The notes beneath the pieces were generated by a model. The model did no database searches. It was not told the origin of the DNA and saw only the letters and a list, made by a program, of their open reading frames with translations. From an uncultured Pelagibacteraceae bacterium (GTDB lineage: Bacteria; Pseudomonadota; Alphaproteobacteria; Pelagibacterales; Pelagibacteraceae): a stretch of DNA of 64,000 nt. The stretch spans positions 1-64,000 of the forward strand of contig CACMOQ010000003.1 of assembly GCA_902615445.1 (NCBI GenBank), written 5' to 3'. Every line of letters begins with the position of its first letter. Positions within the stretch are counted from its first letter, which is position 1. Positions 63,050 to 64,000 of this stretch are shown here, one piece after another. A program made the position numbers and the translations under genes.

Positions 63050-63756
63050 TGTCTGAAGCACCACATACAGTCAAATCTTACGAAGAAGAACTAAAAAATC
63101 TTAATGCTAATATAATTAAAATGGGAAGTGCATGTGAAGATTCTTTAAGTAAAGCAATTCAAGCCATTACATCAAGAGATAATAATATTGCAGAAGCTGT
63201 TATTCAAGAAGATGAAAAAATAGATAAATATGAGACTTTAATTGAACAGCAAGTTGTGAATTTAATTGCTTTAAGACAACCTATGGCAATTGATTTAAGA
63301 GAGACAGTAACGGCTTTGAAAATGTCTTCAGATTTAGAAAGAATAGGTGATTTAGCAAAAAATATATCCAAGAGAACACTTTTGCTTAACGAAAATCTTC
63401 CAAAGAACTTGGTAGACTCATTGAATAGAGTATCTACCAATGTTCAAAAACAATTAAAATCAACATTAGATGCTTATCTAGAAAGATCTGCGCCAATGGC
63501 AGTAAATGTTTGGGAAGGTGATGAGCAAATAGATGATCTAACAAATCTTTGTATGCAAGAAGTTATAAAATATCTTAAAGAAAATGAAAAAAATTTAGAA
63601 GATGGAACCCATTTATTGTTTGTAACTAAAAACATAGAGCGTATTGGTGATCATACTACAAATGTTGCAGAACAAGTTTATTATTTAGTTAAAGGCGAAT
63701 ATTTAGAAGGTGATAGACCCAAGGGAACAGAGCCAATTGTAACCGGAGAAAAATGA
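63049..63756 (+). CDS. phoU: Phosphate transport system regulator PhoU
   Basis: Two PhoU repeats (SSDLERIGDLAKNISKR; TKNIERIGDHTTNVAEQVYY). Confidence 0.96.
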   Translation: MSEAPHTVKSYEEELKNLNANIIKMGSACEDSLSKAIQAITSRDNNIAEAVIQEDEKIDKYETLIEQQVVNLIALRQPMAIDLRETVTALKMSSDLERIGDLAKNISKRTLLLNENLPKNLVDSLNRVSTNVQKQLKSTLDAYLERSAPMAVNVWEGDEQIDDLTNLCMQEVIKYLKENEKNLEDGTHLLFVTKNIERIGDHTTNVAEQVYYLVKGEYLEGDRPKGTEPIVTGEK

Positions 63757-63759
63757 TTT

Positions 63760-64000
63760 ATGTCAGCTCATGTTTTCATAGCTGAAGATGAAGCATCAAT
63801 TGTTAGTTTGTTAAAGTACAATCTTGAAAAAGAAGGTTATAAAGTCAGTCATTCAGAAAATGGAGAAGATGCTCTTAAACAAATAAAATTAAAACAGCCA
63901 GATTTAATATTAATGGATTGGATGTTACCAGAATTATCTGGTGTTGAAATTTGTAAAAACTTAAAAAAAGATAATAAGTTTAATGATATTCCTGTCATTA
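63760..64000 (+). CDS. phoB: Phosphate regulon response regulator PhoB (N-terminal part, truncated by window end)
   Basis: MSAHVFIAEDEASIVSLLKYNLEKEGYKVSHSENGEDALKQIKLKQPDLILMDWMLPELSG receiver domain; after phoU. Confidence 0.93.
   Translation, partial: MSAHVFIAEDEASIVSLLKYNLEKEGYKVSHSENGEDALKQIKLKQPDLILMDWMLPELSGVEICKNLKKDNKFNDIPVI

Noticed and set aside
1-64000. CRISPR arrays, IS elements, prophage, toxin-antitoxin loci
   Set aside because: No regularly spaced repeats, transposase/integrase motifs or phage structural genes recognised

Overview
This AT-rich window has gene content, gene order and lysine-biased proteins that look like a SAR11 / Pelagibacterales (Alphaproteobacteria) chromosome. 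That assignment is by recognition only. It is almost fully coding. From left to right it contains: the end of the ribosomal/secY operon (secY-adk-rpsM-rpsK-rpoA-rplQ); housekeeping genes (pseudouridine synthase, lipB, mgtE, panC, galU, ugd, ridA, topA, plsY, pyrC, pyrB, ruvX, gatCAB, trhO, a MATE protein); an amino-acid-type ABC transporter pair; a soxBDAG sarcosine oxidase operon; tRNA-Ser(GCU); slt; dapA-smpB-folK-rsh-pyrE-pdxJ-acpS-lepB-rnc-recO; hemB, rpiB, glyA, nrdR, ribD-ribE-ribB(A); an accessory surface-modification island (about 46.7-53.7 kb); a phosphate-starvation lipid-remodelling cluster (DAG-kinase-like, PlcP-like, Agt-like); and phoR-(unknown)-pstSCAB-phoU-phoB. The most interesting signal is a three-gene block at 49.8-53.5 kb (PEP-synthase-like kinase lacking the PEP barrel, class I glutamine amidotransferase, small nucleotidyltransferase). 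It matches the logic of the Campylobacter jejuni Cj1418/Cj1417/Cj1416 cytidine-diphosphoramidate pathway and sits next to a LicD-like transferase, an SGNH protein and manC. This suggests phosphoramidate-type decoration of a SAR11 surface glycan. The island is bounded on the right by a decayed manC 3'-end copy, and three near-identical 7-4-7 Pho-box-like motifs lie nearby.
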